Assembly (NCBI RefSeq): GCF_015689195.1
Contig: NZ_CP065044.1
Coordinates: forward strand, 3,534,001 to 3,598,000
Direction: 5' to 3'
Length of the DNA stretch: 64,000 nt
DNA from: Pectobacterium aroidearum
GTDB taxonomy: Bacteria > Pseudomonadota > Gammaproteobacteria > Enterobacterales > Enterobacteriaceae
Numbering within the stretch: the first letter of the stretch is position 1; the number at the start of each line of letters is the position of its first letter. The position numbers and the translations under genes are program-made. Below the pieces are notes generated by a model that was not told the DNA's origin, did no database searches, and saw only the letters and a list, made by a program, of their open reading frames with translations. This document shows, piece after piece, positions 1 to 10,243 of this stretch.

Positions 1-642
1 CCCTTCGGCTGCGGTTAACTCTTTCAGGAAACGGCGTTTCTCGTCTATCGTAAATGACGGTTGCCCCATTACCGATTCGATACGCTGCTGGATCCAGCGC
101 TTCTCTTCCGTACTGGTGATGTGCATGTATTCCGCACCGATAGAACCGCAATAGGTGCGCTTCAGTGCTTCATACAGGTCTTCCAGCTTCATGGTGTCTT
201 TGCCGATGGCAAAAGAACCCACGTTGAAGGATTCCTGTAGGTCATCCTGCGTCAGGTTATGGTAATCCAGATCCAATTCTGCCACTGGCTCTTGGGGGCG
301 CAGGAAAATCGGGTCCAGGTTAGCACGCTGATGTCCACGGAAGCGGAACGCATTGATCAGCTGCAATACCTTGACCTGCTTAGCATCAATATCGGGATCG
401 GTGACTGATGAGGTAAAGCGCGAAGCGTCTTTCGCCAGACGGCGGAAATATTCACGCGTTTTGGAATGGAGTTGATCCGGTTTGACCCCACTCGTAGGCA
501 ATTGCTGGAAGATCGAGCGCCAGCTATGTTCGATCGAGTCAGGATCGGTTAAAAAATCTTCATAGAGTTGCTCTATGTAGGACTGATTCGCACCCGCCAA
601 ATAGGAGGAATCCAGCCAGGCCTTCATTGCGCCGTTCTGCAT
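1..642 (-). CDS. sucA: 2-oxoglutarate dehydrogenase E1 component, N-terminal part
   Basis: This is the 5' part of sucA, which runs off the left edge of the window. The product is the thiamine-diphosphate E1 subunit of the cytoplasmic 2-oxoglutarate dehydrogenase complex, which decarboxylates 2-oxoglutarate in the TCA cycle. About 214 residues are visible, beginning MQNGAMKAWLDSSYL, which matches the conserved enterobacterial SucA N-terminus; the catalytic domain lies outside. The ATG at 642 is preceded on the minus strand by an AAGGGA ribosome site about 6 nt away. It lies downstream of sdhB on the same strand, as in the sdhCDAB-sucABCD cluster of E. coli. Identification is by recognition of the family sequence. 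Confidence 0.93.
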   Translation of the reverse strand, partial: MQNGAMKAWLDSSYLAGANQSYIEQLYEDFLTDPDSIEHSWRSIFQQLPTSGVKPDQLHSKTREYFRRLAKDASRFTSSVTDPDIDAKQVKVLQLINAFRFRGHQRANLDPIFLRPQEPVAELDLDYHNLTQDDLQESFNVGSFAIGKDTMKLEDLYEALKRTYCGSIGAEYMHITSTEEKRWIQQRIESVMGQPSFTIDEKRRFLKELTAAEG

Positions 643-900
643 TATGATCCCTTAAGCTAATAAGCTTCAGTTTTCGCCGTGGTTAACATGTAATTTAGTG
701 CCCGTATATCGTTTACCCTACAAACGGTTCACTTGTCGTACATCGGTACGCGCTTAGGGTATCCATCCCCCCTAAGGAACCTTTAAAAACCGGTTCTGGC
801 GCGTAAGCCGGTTTTTAAAGGTTTCCTGCGCTCCCTCTGAAGAATAGCAACTTCAGAGGGAGATACATGTTTTACTACTTAATCTTTATGCAATAACGCG
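643..900. other. sdhB-sucA spacer with three successive hairpins
   Basis: No gene is visible. Three inverted repeats follow one another: CTTAGGG at 753-759 with 770-776 (7 bp), a perfect 13-bp repeat at 781-793 with 808-820, and a perfect 12-bp repeat at 831-842 with 851-862. None has a long U-tract downstream in the sdh-to-suc direction. They are therefore more likely mRNA-stabilising or processing structures, or a weak attenuator between sdhB and sucA, than a full terminator. E. coli also carries structured repeats at this junction (established knowledge); the role here is inference. Confidence 0.7.
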
Positions 901-1617
901 TTACGCGCTGCGGTGCAACAGCATCGATTTAATATGACCGATAGCCTTGGTCGGGTTCAGCCCTTTCGGACACACGTTCACACAGTTCATGATGCCGTGG
1001 CAGCGGAAGACGCTGAACGCATCGTCCAACTCGTCCAGCCGTGGCTTGGTTTCCGTATCGCGACTGTCGATCAGGAAACGGTAAGCCGCCAACAGTCCCG
1101 CAGGCCCAACAAATTTGTCCGGGTTCCACCAGAACGACGGGCAAGACGTTGAACAGCAGGCGCACATGATGCATTCATACAACCCATCCAGCTTGGCACG
1201 TTGATCGGGCGATTGCAGATGCTCACGCGCCGGCGGATTTTTCCCATTATTCAACAGGTAAGGCTTTATTTTCTCATATTGGGCATAGAACTGTCCCATG
1301 TCCACTACCAAATCACGTACAACCGGTAATCCAGGTAAAGGACGGATAACAATTTTGCTGTTTCCGCGACGTAACGCAGAAACTGGCGTAATACAGGCCA
1401 GCCCGTTTTTGCCGTTCATGTTAACGCCATCGGATCCGCAGACACCTTCACGGCAGGAACGACGGAATGACAGCGTCGGGTCCTGCTCTTTCAGCAACAT
1501 CAGCGCATCCAGCAGCATCATGTCGCGGCCTTCTTCCGCTTCCAACTGGTAATCCTGCATCCGCGGAACATCGTCAACATCCGGGTTGTAACGATAAATA
1601 GAAAATTCGAGTTTCAT
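901..1617 (-). CDS. sdhB: succinate dehydrogenase iron-sulfur subunit
   Basis: The 238-residue product is the iron-sulfur subunit of complex II, which passes electrons from the FAD of SdhA to ubiquinone at the inner membrane. All three cluster motifs are present: the [2Fe-2S] ligands near Cys55, Cys60 and Cys75, the [4Fe-4S] ligands Cys149, Cys152, Cys155 and Cys159, and the [3Fe-4S] ligands Cys206, Cys212 and Cys216. The length equals the E. coli protein. It is the last gene of sdhCDAB, starting 16 bp after the sdhA stop, so the two are co-transcribed and probably translationally linked. Confidence 0.98.
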   Translation of the reverse strand: MKLEFSIYRYNPDVDDVPRMQDYQLEAEEGRDMMLLDALMLLKEQDPTLSFRRSCREGVCGSDGVNMNGKNGLACITPVSALRRGNSKIVIRPLPGLPVVRDLVVDMGQFYAQYEKIKPYLLNNGKNPPAREHLQSPDQRAKLDGLYECIMCACCSTSCPSFWWNPDKFVGPAGLLAAYRFLIDSRDTETKPRLDELDDAFSVFRCHGIMNCVNVCPKGLNPTKAIGHIKSMLLHRSA

Positions 1618-1633
1618 CGTTTGATCTCCGCAA

Positions 1634-3400
1634 TTAATAAGTACGTACTTTCGGCGGGAACGCCGGACGCAGTTTAGGCTGCATGTTCACCTCGCGGCGC
1701 GTCATGCTGTCGGTTTGCGGCAGATACAACGAATGGCACAGCCAATTCTCATCGTCACGCTCTGGGTAGTCGAAGCGGCTATGTGCGCCACGGCTTTCGG
1801 TACGGAAGTTGGCGGATACCGCTGTCGCATAGGCGGTTTCCATCAGGTTATCCAGCTCCAGGCACTCGATACGCTGGGTGTTGAACTCGCTTGAGGTGTC
1901 ATCCAGACGCGCATTTTTCAGGCGTTCGCGGATAACTTTCAGCTCTTCCAACCCTTTCGCCATCGCATCACCTTCGCGGAAGACCGAGAAGTTATTCTGC
2001 ATACAGGATTGCAGCGCCTTACGAATTTCAACCGGATCTTCCCCTGAACGGGTATTGTTCCAGCGGTTCAGACGATCAAGCGATGCTTCAATATCGGAAT
2101 CGCTGGCATCACGGCTGGTGCCCTGCTCTTCCAGAGACTCTTGCAGGTGAATACCAGCAGAACGACCGAATACCACCAGATCGAGCAGCGAGTTACCGCC
2201 CAGACGGTTGGCGCCATGCACCGATACACAGGCAATTTCACCCACGGCGAACAGCCCTGGAATCACCACGTCTTCGCCTTTCTCATTCACCGTCAACGCC
2301 TGACCGCTCACTTTAGTCGGGATACCGCCCATCATATAGTGGCAGGTTGGGATAACCGGAATCGGCTCTTTCACCGGATCGACGTGCGCAAACGTACGGG
2401 ACAGTTCCAAAATACCCGGCAGACGGGATTCCAGAACGTCTTTACCCAGATGATCCAGCTTCAGCTTGGCATGAGGACCCCACGGACCTTCACAGCCGCG
2501 GCCTTCACGAATTTCGATCATGATGGAACGTGCAACAACGTCACGGCCTGCCAGATCTTTCGCGTTCGGCGCGTAGCGTTCCATGAAACGTTCACCGTGC
2601 TTGTTCAGCAGGTAGCCGCCTTCACCGCGGCAGCCTTCGGTCACCAGCACACCCGCACCAGCGATACCGGTTGGGTGGAACTGCCACATTTCCATATCCT
2701 GCAACGGAACACCGGCACGCAATGCCATGCCTACGCCGTCACCCGTATTAATGTGTGCGTTGGTCGTGGATTGATAGATACGGCCCGCACCGCCCGTTGC
2801 CAGTACGGTCGCTTTCGCTTTGAAATAAACGACTTCACCGGTTTCGATACAGATCGCCGTACAGCCGACTACCGCGCCATCCTGGTTCTTCACCAGATCG
2901 AGGGCGTACCATTCGGAGAAAATAGTCGTATGATTTTTCAGGTTCTGCTGATACAGCGTATGCAGTAGCGCGTGACCAGTACGGTCAGCGGCAGCCGCCG
3001 TACGTGCGGCCTGCTCGCCGCCAAAGTTCTTGGATTGACCACCGAACGGACGCTGATAAATGCTGCCATCATCCAGACGGGAGAACGGTAATCCCATGTG
3101 TTCCAGCTCCAGAATCGCTTCCGGTCCGGTTTTACACATATATTCAATCGCGTCCTGATCGCCAATGTAATCCGACCCTTTTACGGTGTCATACATGTGC
3201 CATTCCCAGTTGTCCTCATGGGTGTTACCCAGCGCAACGGTAATACCGCCCTGCGCGGACACGGTATGGGAACGGGTTGGGAAGACTTTCGATAACAGGG
3301 CACAGGACAGGCCCATTTGGGAGATTTGCAGCGCGGCGCGCATACCTGCGCCACCGGCGCCAACAACAACTGCATCAAATTCTCTGACTGGCAAATTCAT
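1634..3400 (-). CDS. sdhA: succinate dehydrogenase flavoprotein subunit
   Basis: The 588-residue catalytic subunit oxidises succinate to fumarate with covalently bound FAD. The FAD-binding glycine-rich motif VVGAGGAGM lies at about residues 12-20. His45, in the SHTVSAQGG segment, is the expected flavin attachment site. The start chosen is the ATG at 3400, giving MNLPVREF as in E. coli; the open frame extends four codons further upstream but inside sdhD. The start overlaps the sdhD stop by one base (TGATG), the usual coupling in this operon. Confidence 0.98.
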   Translation of the reverse strand: MNLPVREFDAVVVGAGGAGMRAALQISQMGLSCALLSKVFPTRSHTVSAQGGITVALGNTHEDNWEWHMYDTVKGSDYIGDQDAIEYMCKTGPEAILELEHMGLPFSRLDDGSIYQRPFGGQSKNFGGEQAARTAAAADRTGHALLHTLYQQNLKNHTTIFSEWYALDLVKNQDGAVVGCTAICIETGEVVYFKAKATVLATGGAGRIYQSTTNAHINTGDGVGMALRAGVPLQDMEMWQFHPTGIAGAGVLVTEGCRGEGGYLLNKHGERFMERYAPNAKDLAGRDVVARSIMIEIREGRGCEGPWGPHAKLKLDHLGKDVLESRLPGILELSRTFAHVDPVKEPIPVIPTCHYMMGGIPTKVSGQALTVNEKGEDVVIPGLFAVGEIACVSVHGANRLGGNSLLDLVVFGRSAGIHLQESLEEQGTSRDASDSDIEASLDRLNRWNNTRSGEDPVEIRKALQSCMQNNFSVFREGDAMAKGLEELKVIRERLKNARLDDTSSEFNTQRIECLELDNLMETAYATAVSANFRTESRGAHSRFDYPERDDENWLCHSLYLPQTDSMTRREVNMQPKLRPAFPPKVRTY

Positions 3401-3747
3401 CACGCACCCCACACCACAATAGTTCCATAAATGACGTACACCAACAGCGCTACGACAATCGCCAACTGTAAAGTCAGGCGTAAGGCCAGCGGTTTAATGT
3501 AGTCGGTCAGCACTTGCCACATCCCTATCCAGGCATGAACCAGAATGGAAAATAACGTTAGCAGTGTGAATACTTTGGTGAGAGCCATCGAGAAGAAACC
3601 ACGCCAGATTTCATACGTGATATCGCCAGCCGTAGCAATAAAACCAATGATATAAATTACATACAGAACAATGACGATGGCGGAAGCGCGAATCAGTAAC
3701 CAATCGTGTACGCCATTGCGTCCTAACGCAGAAGCATTGCTTACCAT
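3400..3747 (-). CDS. sdhD: succinate dehydrogenase membrane anchor subunit
   Basis: The 115-residue hydrophobic protein has three predicted membrane helices (roughly residues 16-38, 52-78 and 88-110). With SdhC it anchors complex II, binds haem b and forms the quinone site. It begins [23 protein letters not shown], as in enterobacterial SdhD, and keeps the conserved HAWIGMW segment with the region of the second haem ligand. It overlaps sdhC by 7 bp at its start and sdhA by 1 bp at its end. Confidence 0.97.
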   Translation of the reverse strand: MVSNASALGRNGVHDWLLIRASAIVIVLYVIYIIGFIATAGDITYEIWRGFFSMALTKVFTLLTLFSILVHAWIGMWQVLTDYIKPLALRLTLQLAIVVALLVYVIYGTIVVWGA

Positions 3748-4130
3748 ACGAGGACTCCAGCCAGAATTGAAAGCACGACAGTAATAATAAAGGAGATATT
3801 TGCAGAACGCTTACCTGCGGCAAGGTCTTCTTCTATATAGCCAAAATCCATCAAGAGATGACGTAAACCACCAACAATGTGATAAGCCAACGCAACGAGG
3901 ATGCCCCAAACGATAAATTTGACGATGAAGCTATCCATAATTTCCGCAGCACGCAGGAATCCTTCCTCTGAAGAAAGAGAAGTGCCTAACAGCCACAGTA
4001 AAATACCGACAGCGACAAAGGTGATAACGCCGGAGACGCGGTGAAGAATAGATGCTATCGCAGTAACGGGAAACTGGATCGTCTGCAATTCCAGATTGAC
4101 AGGTCTTTGTTTTTTCACGGATTTGCCCAC
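3741..4130 (-). CDS. sdhC: succinate dehydrogenase cytochrome b556 subunit
   Basis: The 129-residue protein is the large membrane anchor of complex II. It has three membrane helices, the conserved SILHRVSGV segment near residues 27-35 (quinone-site Ser and Arg), and His84 in [11 protein letters not shown], the position of the haem b ligand. Length and sequence match E. coli SdhC apart from the first four residues. It is the first gene of sdhCDAB, so the operon promoter must lie in the spacer shared with gltA. Confidence 0.97.
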   Translation of the reverse strand: MGKSVKKQRPVNLELQTIQFPVTAIASILHRVSGVITFVAVGILLWLLGTSLSSEEGFLRAAEIMDSFIVKFIVWGILVALAYHIVGGLRHLLMDFGYIEEDLAAGKRSANISFIITVVLSILAGVLVW

Positions 4131-4783
4131 ACAGCTTTTATTATTGTTTCTTCCTCCGGGCCTGATGTGAGGTCAGACAGTATGAAAGTTGCAGCCCTGA
4201 AGAGTGGGTTTACGATACGCGCTCAAACATCGACATTCCGGTGTCTAAACAGCGCATGATCCTTTCATACTGGGTGCTCCTACTGCAGGGTGATTCCGGA
4301 GACCTGGCGGCAGTATAGGTCCTTCACATTCCTATTACAATTCCCATACAAACTGTTTGGTGACATTTGCCCCGAACAGTGATTTAGATCACGAATTTCA
4401 CAATTTATATAAAATTAATTATCTGATTTGACAAAAGTTCAACATTTCAATTACAACTAGGGGATTGAGTTCCTTATGATGTGTTAAAGCACACGGCGAC
4501 ACTTCCACACTGGCGTAACTTATGTAACAGTGGGGAGAGAGTCCACGTAAAAGTCATAGGTAATGACTAGAATCTATTCAGAGCGCAACTCATTATCTGA
4601 ATATTGTTAATTACCTGGAGAACGAATTTTTCATCCTGAATGCGGCAATCCGCCTTACTCTGTACCCTATTTGACGACTGTGTCACGACAGAGTTTCACC
4701 GGCCATTTTCTTTGCCGGTGCACAGGCATGACGGTATTTCTTCAGTGAAAATTTTTAAAATTAAAGCGCTAAGGAGACTGTAA
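4131..4783. promoter_or_regulatory. divergent sdhC-gltA control region
   Basis: This 653-bp spacer carries no convincing gene. It must hold the promoters of sdhCDAB (leftward) and gltA (rightward). It is AT-rich between 4330 and 4460. A strong CRP-like palindrome lies at 4378-4393. A hairpin with arms CACCGGC (4697-4703) and GCCGGTG (4714-4720) lies in what would be the gltA leader. The gltA ribosome site AAGGAG is at 4771-4776. In E. coli this region is controlled by ArcA, CRP and Fur/RyhB; only the CRP-like site could be recognised by eye here. Confidence 0.75.
4378..4393. promoter_or_regulatory. CRP-like binding site between sdhC and gltA
   Basis: AGTGATTTAGATCACG matches the CRP palindrome TGTGA-N6-TCACA at nine of its ten conserved positions (the first T is A, the last A is G) with the correct 6-bp spacing. 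It lies about 250 bp from sdhC and 390 bp from gltA. Catabolite control of sdh is established in E. coli; assignment of this site is inference. Confidence 0.55.
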
Positions 4784-6070
4784 ATGGCTGATAAAAAAGC
4801 AACACTTACTCTAGAAGGTAAAGAACCAATTGAGCTAAATGTCCTATCCGGCACTCTAGGACATGATGAGATTGATATTCGTCCCCTCGGTTCTAAAGGT
4901 TACTTCACATTTGACCCCGGTTTTACCTCTACTGCATCTTGCGAATCAAAGATTACCTATATCGACGGTGACGAAGGCATCCTGCTGCACCGCGGTTTCC
5001 CGATTGACCAACTGGCTGAAAAATCCAACTATCTTGAAGTATGTTACATCCTGCTGTTCGGTGAAGTCCCGACGACAGAACAGTATGAAACCTTCAAGAC
5101 GACCGTGACCCGCCATACCATGATTCATGAGCAGATTACCCGTCTGTTCCACGGTTTCCGCCGCGATTCACACCCAATGGCCGTATTGTGCGGCGTGACC
5201 GGCGCGCTGGCGGCGTTCTACCACGATTCACTGGACATTAACATTGAGCGCCACCGCGAAATCGCGGCCTACCGCCTGCTGTCCAAAATGCCGACCGTCG
5301 CGGCAATGTGCTACAAATATTCACTGGGTCAACCGTTTGTTTATCCGAAAAACAACCTGTCCTACGCAGGTAACTTCCTGCACATGATGTTCTCTACGCC
5401 TTGTGAAGAATATGTTGTGAATCCGGTGCTGGAACGCGCCATGGACCGTATTCTGATCCTGCATGCCGATCACGAACAAAACGCCTCAACCTCTACCGTA
5501 CGTACCGCTGGCTCGTCTGGCGCGAACCCGTTTGCCTGTATCGCCGCGGGGATCGCCTCGCTGTGGGGACCGGCGCACGGTGGCGCGAACGAAGCCTGTC
5601 TGCGTATGCTGGAAGAGATCAGCAGCGTGGAACACATCCCGGCATTTATCGAGCGTGCAAAAGACAAGAACGACTCCTTCCGTCTGATGGGCTTCGGCCA
5701 CCGCGTGTACAAGAACCACGATCCACGCGCCAAAGTCATGCGTGAAACCTGCCATGAAGTGTTGAAAGAGCTGGGCAGAAAAGACGATCTGCTGGAAGTG
5801 GCGATGGAGTTGGAGCATATCGCGCTGAACGACCCGTACTTCATTGAGAAGAAACTGTACCCGAACGTGGACTTCTATTCAGGTATCATCCTGAAAGCGA
5901 TGGGTATTCCGTCTTCCATGTTTACCGTTATCTTCGCGATGGCGCGTACCGTGGGCTGGATTGCACACTGGAACGAAATGCACGACGACGGCATCAAGAT
6001 TGCCCGTCCGCGTCAGCTGTACACTGGCTACGACAAACGTGACTTCGCGTCTAATCTGAAGCACGATTAA
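4784..6070 (+). CDS. gltA: citrate synthase (type II)
   Basis: The 428-residue enzyme condenses oxaloacetate and acetyl-CoA into citrate, the entry step of the TCA cycle, in the cytoplasm. It has the type II N-terminal domain, absent from short citrate synthases, and the catalytic segments [10 protein letters not shown] (active His near residue 265), [12 protein letters not shown] (His near 306) and the NVDFYSG region with the catalytic Asp near 363. The start has a clear AAGGAG site 7 nt upstream. Length equals E. coli GltA (427) within one residue, implying the NADH-inhibited hexameric form. An intrinsic terminator follows 20 bp after the stop. Confidence 0.98.
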   Translation: MADKKATLTLEGKEPIELNVLSGTLGHDEIDIRPLGSKGYFTFDPGFTSTASCESKITYIDGDEGILLHRGFPIDQLAEKSNYLEVCYILLFGEVPTTEQYETFKTTVTRHTMIHEQITRLFHGFRRDSHPMAVLCGVTGALAAFYHDSLDINIERHREIAAYRLLSKMPTVAAMCYKYSLGQPFVYPKNNLSYAGNFLHMMFSTPCEEYVVNPVLERAMDRILILHADHEQNASTSTVRTAGSSGANPFACIAAGIASLWGPAHGGANEACLRMLEEISSVEHIPAFIERAKDKNDSFRLMGFGHRVYKNHDPRAKVMRETCHEVLKELGRKDDLLEVAMELEHIALNDPYFIEKKLYPNVDFYSGIILKAMGIPSSMFTVIFAMARTVGWIAHWNEMHDDGIKIARPRQLYTGYDKRDFASNLKHD

Positions 6071-6087
6071 TCTATTCTGTATCAACA

Positions 6088-6121
6088 CAAAAGGCCGGAC
6101 TTTCCGGCCTTTGTTTTTTTA
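6088..6121 (+). terminator. gltA intrinsic terminator
   Basis: The arms AAAGGCCGGA and TCCGGCCTTT are separated by a 3-nt loop and followed by G and a run of seven T. This is a textbook rho-independent terminator, 20 bp after the gltA stop. Confidence 0.93.
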
Positions 6122-6245
6122 CCTCATACTGAGATTCATCTAGATTGGAATACGGAAATCAGTACTGAGAGAACCATCCCTAATGTCATTTCTATTACTC
6201 ACACGAAATCCTTTTCAATTAATCTAAAAAACGGCACGTCTTCCT

Positions 6246-7037
6246 TTATCTCTGACAGTGCGGGCACCAATAGAATGGGCGTGATGACAGCATCGTTCTT
6301 TCAATGATTCCGCCGCAGCGCTCACAGCTTTCCCCATCACGATGGAAAACCTTGAACGAGAAAATTGCGCCATGATGGTGGTTTTCATCAACGGTGCCGC
6401 GCGTGTTGTAGGACAGCCGGGGAATCGCCAGTAGCGCCTGACTTAACGTCTGCAACTGTTCCTCATTCAGCTGTGCTGCCGTGTGTTGCGGCGCCAACTG
6501 TGCCTGCCAGAGAATTTCGACGCGCAGGTAATTTCCCAACCCCGCCAGAAAAGCCTGATCCAACAGCAGTCCGCTAAACTGGCGACGACGAAAACGTGGT
6601 AGCAGCAAACGCTCATACACCTGTTCAGGTGTCAGGGAAAGATCCAAGACATCAGGACCAATACGTTGCAGGAAAGGATGAGTGGTGAGTGCCTCCGGCG
6701 TCAGCATCTCAATATCTGATGCGCTATAGAGCAGAATGGCACGATCCTGTGTCTCCAGCCGAACGCGCAAATCCCGCTTCGTTTCCGGCGATTCACCGGC
6801 ATTGACCACGCGCCACACGCCATACAGCTGGTTGTGGCTATACAGCACACGATCATTGCTAAAATAGGTCAGCAACGCTTTTCCGCGCGTTGCAATCTGC
6901 CTGACCTGCTGTCCGACCAATTCTGCCTCGTACGGTTTCAACTCAGGAAACGCAAACCAGACATGCGTCAGCGTTTTTCCCACAACGGCCTCAACGAGCT
7001 TATCGGCCGCCCGGCGAATTTCCGGCCCTTCCGGCAT
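6246..7037 (-). CDS. nei: endonuclease VIII, DNA glycosylase/AP lyase
   Basis: The 263-residue base-excision repair enzyme removes oxidised pyrimidines and nicks the abasic site. The mature N-terminus PEGPEIRR carries the catalytic Pro2 and Glu3 (after Met removal) of the Fpg/Nei family. A helix-two-turn-helix region is followed by a C-terminal zinc finger with two CxxC pairs (CERC and CPHC, residues about 239-261). The length matches E. coli Nei (263). It is the last gene of the minus-strand block and lies downstream of pcp after a 50-bp gap; in E. coli it directly follows pxpA. Confidence 0.97.
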   Translation of the reverse strand: MPEGPEIRRAADKLVEAVVGKTLTHVWFAFPELKPYEAELVGQQVRQIATRGKALLTYFSNDRVLYSHNQLYGVWRVVNAGESPETKRDLRVRLETQDRAILLYSASDIEMLTPEALTTHPFLQRIGPDVLDLSLTPEQVYERLLLPRFRRRQFSGLLLDQAFLAGLGNYLRVEILWQAQLAPQHTAAQLNEEQLQTLSQALLAIPRLSYNTRGTVDENHHHGAIFSFKVFHRDGESCERCGGIIERTMLSSRPFYWCPHCQR

Positions 7038-7087
7038 ACCTTACTCCCTGAAAATCAGACGCTTTGCGTATTACGCGATTAACCGAA

Positions 7088-7735
7088 CTAATGCAGGGCA
7101 CCACCCGTCACCGCCACATCAACCTGCTGCGCCAGCGACTGCTTGATCATCACTTCCAGCGCCGCCGTCACTAGCGGCGTGGGCATGCTCGGCTCACCGG
7201 GGTGTCGCGCAGCCTGTTCCGGCGAATAGGGAATGTGAACGAACCCGCCGCGCACCACATCACCCTGTTGATGTAACTGATGTAAAAGCCCGTACATCAC
7301 ATGGTTGCAGACAAACGTCCCCGCGGTTTGCGACACCGAGGCAGGAATCCCCGCCACACGTAACGCCTGCACCAGCGCTTTCACCGGCAATGTCGAGAAA
7401 TAGGCTGCGGGCCCTTTTTCGACGATGGGCGTATCAATCGGCTGGTTGCCTCGGTTATCGGCAATGCGGGCATCATTAATATTAATCGCCACACGTTCGA
7501 CAGAAATATCAGTACGACCGCCCGCCTGCCCCACCGCGATCACCACTTCCGGCTGCCATTCCGCTATGGCGCGGTAAAGTTCTTCCAGCGACAAATCAAA
7601 AACACACGATAAACGGCAGGCGACCACGCGTGCACCGCCGACTTCCCGCTGATGAAGCACTTTTACCGCTTCCCATGAGGGATTAATCGCTTCGCCCTCA
7701 AAAGGTTCAAACGCCGTGATCAAAACGGTTTTCAT
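7088..7735 (-). CDS. pcp: pyrrolidone-carboxylate peptidase (pyroglutamyl peptidase I)
   Basis: The 215-residue cytoplasmic cysteine peptidase of family C15 removes N-terminal pyroglutamate (5-oxoproline) from peptides. It begins [21 protein letters not shown], typical of the family. It keeps the Glu in VAVGQAGGR-type context near residue 80, the catalytic Cys in [12 protein letters not shown] (about residue 144) and the His in [10 protein letters not shown] (about 168). It lies 30 bp downstream of pxpA, whose product with PxpBC cleaves 5-oxoproline to glutamate, so release and use of pyroglutamate are encoded together. E. coli K-12 lacks pcp at this position. Confidence 0.96.
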   Translation of the reverse strand: MKTVLITAFEPFEGEAINPSWEAVKVLHQREVGGARVVACRLSCVFDLSLEELYRAIAEWQPEVVIAVGQAGGRTDISVERVAININDARIADNRGNQPIDTPIVEKGPAAYFSTLPVKALVQALRVAGIPASVSQTAGTFVCNHVMYGLLHQLHQQGDVVRGGFVHIPYSPEQAARHPGEPSMPTPLVTAALEVMIKQSLAQQVDVAVTGGALH

Positions 7736-7765
7736 CGCTTATCCCCGCCCTACAAAAAATAATGA

Positions 7766-8503
7766 TTATGCCGCAGCAACCGTTATCTGGTGCTCGCTAA
7801 AGCAGCTACGTAATTTGCGCGCAAACAGCAATGCATGTTGTCCATCGCCGTGAATACACACGGTATCCGCCCGCACAGCAACCCAGGAACCGTCGATTGC
7901 TCTGACCCGCTGGCGCTGGATCATTTCCAGCGTCTGCGCCAACGCCAACTCATCGCTGTTAATCAGCGCTCCCGCCTGAGTGCGTGGCACCAGCGTTCCA
8001 TCAGGCAGATAACAGCGATCGGCGAACACCTCCTGACGCGTCTCCAGCCCTAGCCGTTGCCCGGCTCGGATTAACTCACTGCCCGCCAGCCCGACCAGAC
8101 GCAGCGCGGGATTGACGACCTTCACCGCCTTGGCTATCGCATCGGCCAGCGCCGGTTCGCATGCGGCCTGATTGTAAAGCATACCATGGGGCTTTACGTG
8201 CGACAGCGTGCCCCCTTCAGCAGCGACAATCGCGCTGAGCGCGCCAAGCTGATACACCATTTGTGCAAAGACAATTTCTGCAGGCACATTCATTGCCTTA
8301 CGGCCAAAATTTTCACGATCGGGAAAGCTCGGGTGAGCGCCAAGCGCAACCCCATAACCGATTCCCCAACGCACTGACTGACGCATGGTTTGCGCATCGC
8401 CAGCATGAAATCCGCAAGCAATATTGGCCGAGGTCACTAGCTTCAACAACGCTTCGTCGTTCTCTCCGCCCTCGCCCAGATCGGCATTCAAATCAATAAT
8501 CAT
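7766..8503 (-). CDS. pxpA: 5-oxoprolinase subunit A (LamB/YcsF family)
   Basis: The 245-residue subunit of the ATP-dependent prokaryotic 5-oxoprolinase PxpABC converts 5-oxoproline to glutamate. The N-terminus [12 protein letters not shown] and the motifs [10 protein letters not shown] and [10 protein letters not shown] are hallmarks of the YcsF/LamB family. The start is set at the ATG at 8503; the frame stays open for 32 more codons inside pxpC, but that stretch is basic and not conserved. It overlaps the pxpC stop region by 11 bp, so the genes are coupled. Confidence 0.96.
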   Translation of the reverse strand: MIIDLNADLGEGGENDEALLKLVTSANIACGFHAGDAQTMRQSVRWGIGYGVALGAHPSFPDRENFGRKAMNVPAEIVFAQMVYQLGALSAIVAAEGGTLSHVKPHGMLYNQAACEPALADAIAKAVKVVNPALRLVGLAGSELIRAGQRLGLETRQEVFADRCYLPDGTLVPRTQAGALINSDELALAQTLEMIQRQRVRAIDGSWVAVRADTVCIHGDGQHALLFARKLRSCFSEHQITVAAA

Positions 8504-9437
8504 GTAGCCTCCATGCAAGTTGTTCGAGGTAACGTCGCTGTTCCTCGCCCGCTTTTTGCGCTTGTGCCTGCGTACAGTGAATAAAATGGATCGGTTCACC
8601 GAGTCGGATTTGCGCCAGATGGAATAAATCCGCTTCGATCACCGTCGCAATACGCGGGTAACCGCCGGTTGTCTGCGCATCCGCCAGCAGTACGATAGGG
8701 TGACCATTGTGTGGAACCTGCACGACGCCCGGTAGCAGTCCATGCGATGGCAGTTCGCGCGGTTTGTTGCCTGACAAGGCAGAACGCTGTAGCTCAGCAC
8801 CGAGCAAACGGTAGCCCATGCGGTTACTTTGCGGGCTCAACTGCCAGGAGGTTCGCCAGAACAGCTCCCGCATCTCTTCGCTGAACTCCTGATACTCCGG
8901 CCCCGGCAATGCCCGCACGCGGTTGCTGAACAACAGCTGCTTAATGCCGACTTCCCGCGTCAGTTCACGAGTCGGCGTACCCAGCGGAAGCTCATCGCCG
9001 TCCATCAGCAAACGTCCGTCAAAACCACCAAAACTCGCTTTCAAATCGGTACTGCGCGAACCGAGTGCTTCCGGCACATCTATGCCACCGGACAGGGCCA
9101 GATAGCTGCGCATTCCGTTACGCGGCATGCGCATTTTTAACGTTTGTCCCGGCTTCACGGCGAAACGCCAGCCTGTCCAGAGCGGTTTGCCATCAAGGTC
9201 GGCATGGCAGTCTGCCCCAGTCAGCGCCACCCAGCAGGCGGTAGTGAATGTTGCGGTAAACTTGCCCAGCGTAATTTCCAGCGCGGCCGCATTCTCTGCG
9301 TTGCCCACCAGCAGGTTAGCCATCGTCAGAGCAGGCAGATCGAGCGCACCTGACTGGCTGATTCCTAAACGACGAAAACCGACACGGCCACCGTCCTGCA
9401 CCGAAGTATGCAATCCGGCATGGATAACTTTCAGCAT
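8493..9437 (-). CDS. pxpC: 5-oxoprolinase subunit C (biotin-dependent carboxylase-like)
   Basis: The 314-residue protein belongs to the KipA/allophanate-hydrolase subunit 2 family and is the PxpC subunit of 5-oxoprolinase. Typical segments are [19 protein letters not shown] at the N-terminus, [18 protein letters not shown] in the middle and [17 protein letters not shown] near the C-terminus. It overlaps pxpB by 7 bp and pxpA by 11 bp, as in E. coli, where pxpB, pxpC and pxpA form one transcript. Confidence 0.96.
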   Translation of the reverse strand: MLKVIHAGLHTSVQDGGRVGFRRLGISQSGALDLPALTMANLLVGNAENAAALEITLGKFTATFTTACWVALTGADCHADLDGKPLWTGWRFAVKPGQTLKMRMPRNGMRSYLALSGGIDVPEALGSRSTDLKASFGGFDGRLLMDGDELPLGTPTRELTREVGIKQLLFSNRVRALPGPEYQEFSEEMRELFWRTSWQLSPQSNRMGYRLLGAELQRSALSGNKPRELPSHGLLPGVVQVPHNGHPIVLLADAQTTGGYPRIATVIEADLFHLAQIRLGEPIHFIHCTQAQAQKAGEEQRRYLEQLAWRLHDY

Positions 9438-10087
9438 ACGCCCTCCTTCTGTGGCAGAAACCGAACGTTATCGCCAGGGCGCAGCAGCGTGGGTGGCATC
9501 GTCTGTGGATTAAACAATTTCAGCGAAGTGCGACCAATCAGTTGCCAGCCGCCCGGTGTCGCCAGCGGATAAATCCCCGTCTGCGCACCGCCAATCCCCA
9601 CAGATCCTGCTGGGACGCGCAGGCGCGGTTCGGCGCGACGCGGCATATGCAGCTTCTCGTTTAACCCACCGAGGTAGGCAAAGCCCGGCTGAAAGCCCAA
9701 AAAGTAGACCACATACTGTGCAGACGCATGCGCTTCCACAACCTGATGCTCGCTCAGGCCACTGTGAACGGCAACTTCCGCCAGATCCGGCCCCGCTTCT
9801 CCGCCATAAACGACGGGAATGTCGATATCGCGTGGGTCAAACACCAGCGACTCACTCTCTTCCCACCAACGCTGCAAGCGTTCAAGCGCATCCAGCGCCA
9901 CCTGCTGCGGGTTCGCCAGCAATACCGTCAGATTGTTCATGCCCGGAATCGCTTCCAGCACCTCTTCATGGTGATTCAGGCGCTCGGCAAGCCCCCATAT
10001 CCGCTGCTGGCTCTCCAGCGACATAGGCGGTTCCAGTTCCAGAACGACCGCTCTCTCGCCCAGAAGATAACATCGTGCTCGTTGCAA
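9431..10087 (-). CDS. pxpB: 5-oxoprolinase subunit B (KipI family)
   Basis: The 218-residue protein is the PxpB subunit, of the KipI/allophanate-hydrolase subunit 1 family. It carries the characteristic [14 protein letters not shown] (about residues 127-140), followed by [19 protein letters not shown] and [15 protein letters not shown]. It is the first of the pxpBCA trio and lies 156 bp downstream of ybgI. The ATG at 10087 begins [20 protein letters not shown], which aligns with E. coli YbgJ. Confidence 0.96.
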   Translation of the reverse strand: MQRARCYLLGERAVVLELEPPMSLESQQRIWGLAERLNHHEEVLEAIPGMNNLTVLLANPQQVALDALERLQRWWEESESLVFDPRDIDIPVVYGGEAGPDLAEVAVHSGLSEHQVVEAHASAQYVVYFLGFQPGFAYLGGLNEKLHMPRRAEPRLRVPAGSVGIGGAQTGIYPLATPGGWQLIGRTSLKLFNPQTMPPTLLRPGDNVRFLPQKEGVC

Positions 10088-10243
10088 TCTTTCCTCCTGA
10101 ATCGCGTTTTATCCATCATGGTGAACATGGCCAAATGATTAACGTTGCTTACCTATACGTTTTCTTCCCAACAGCTAAGCAACAACGATGCCAACATAAA
10201 AAATGCAGCATCATTCATGTGCGATACAGAGACTTTCAGCCCA

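Noticed and set aside
2141-2968. 275-codon plus-strand ORF
   Set aside because: Antisense to sdhA, whose product is unmistakable; the codon pattern is a shadow of the real gene.
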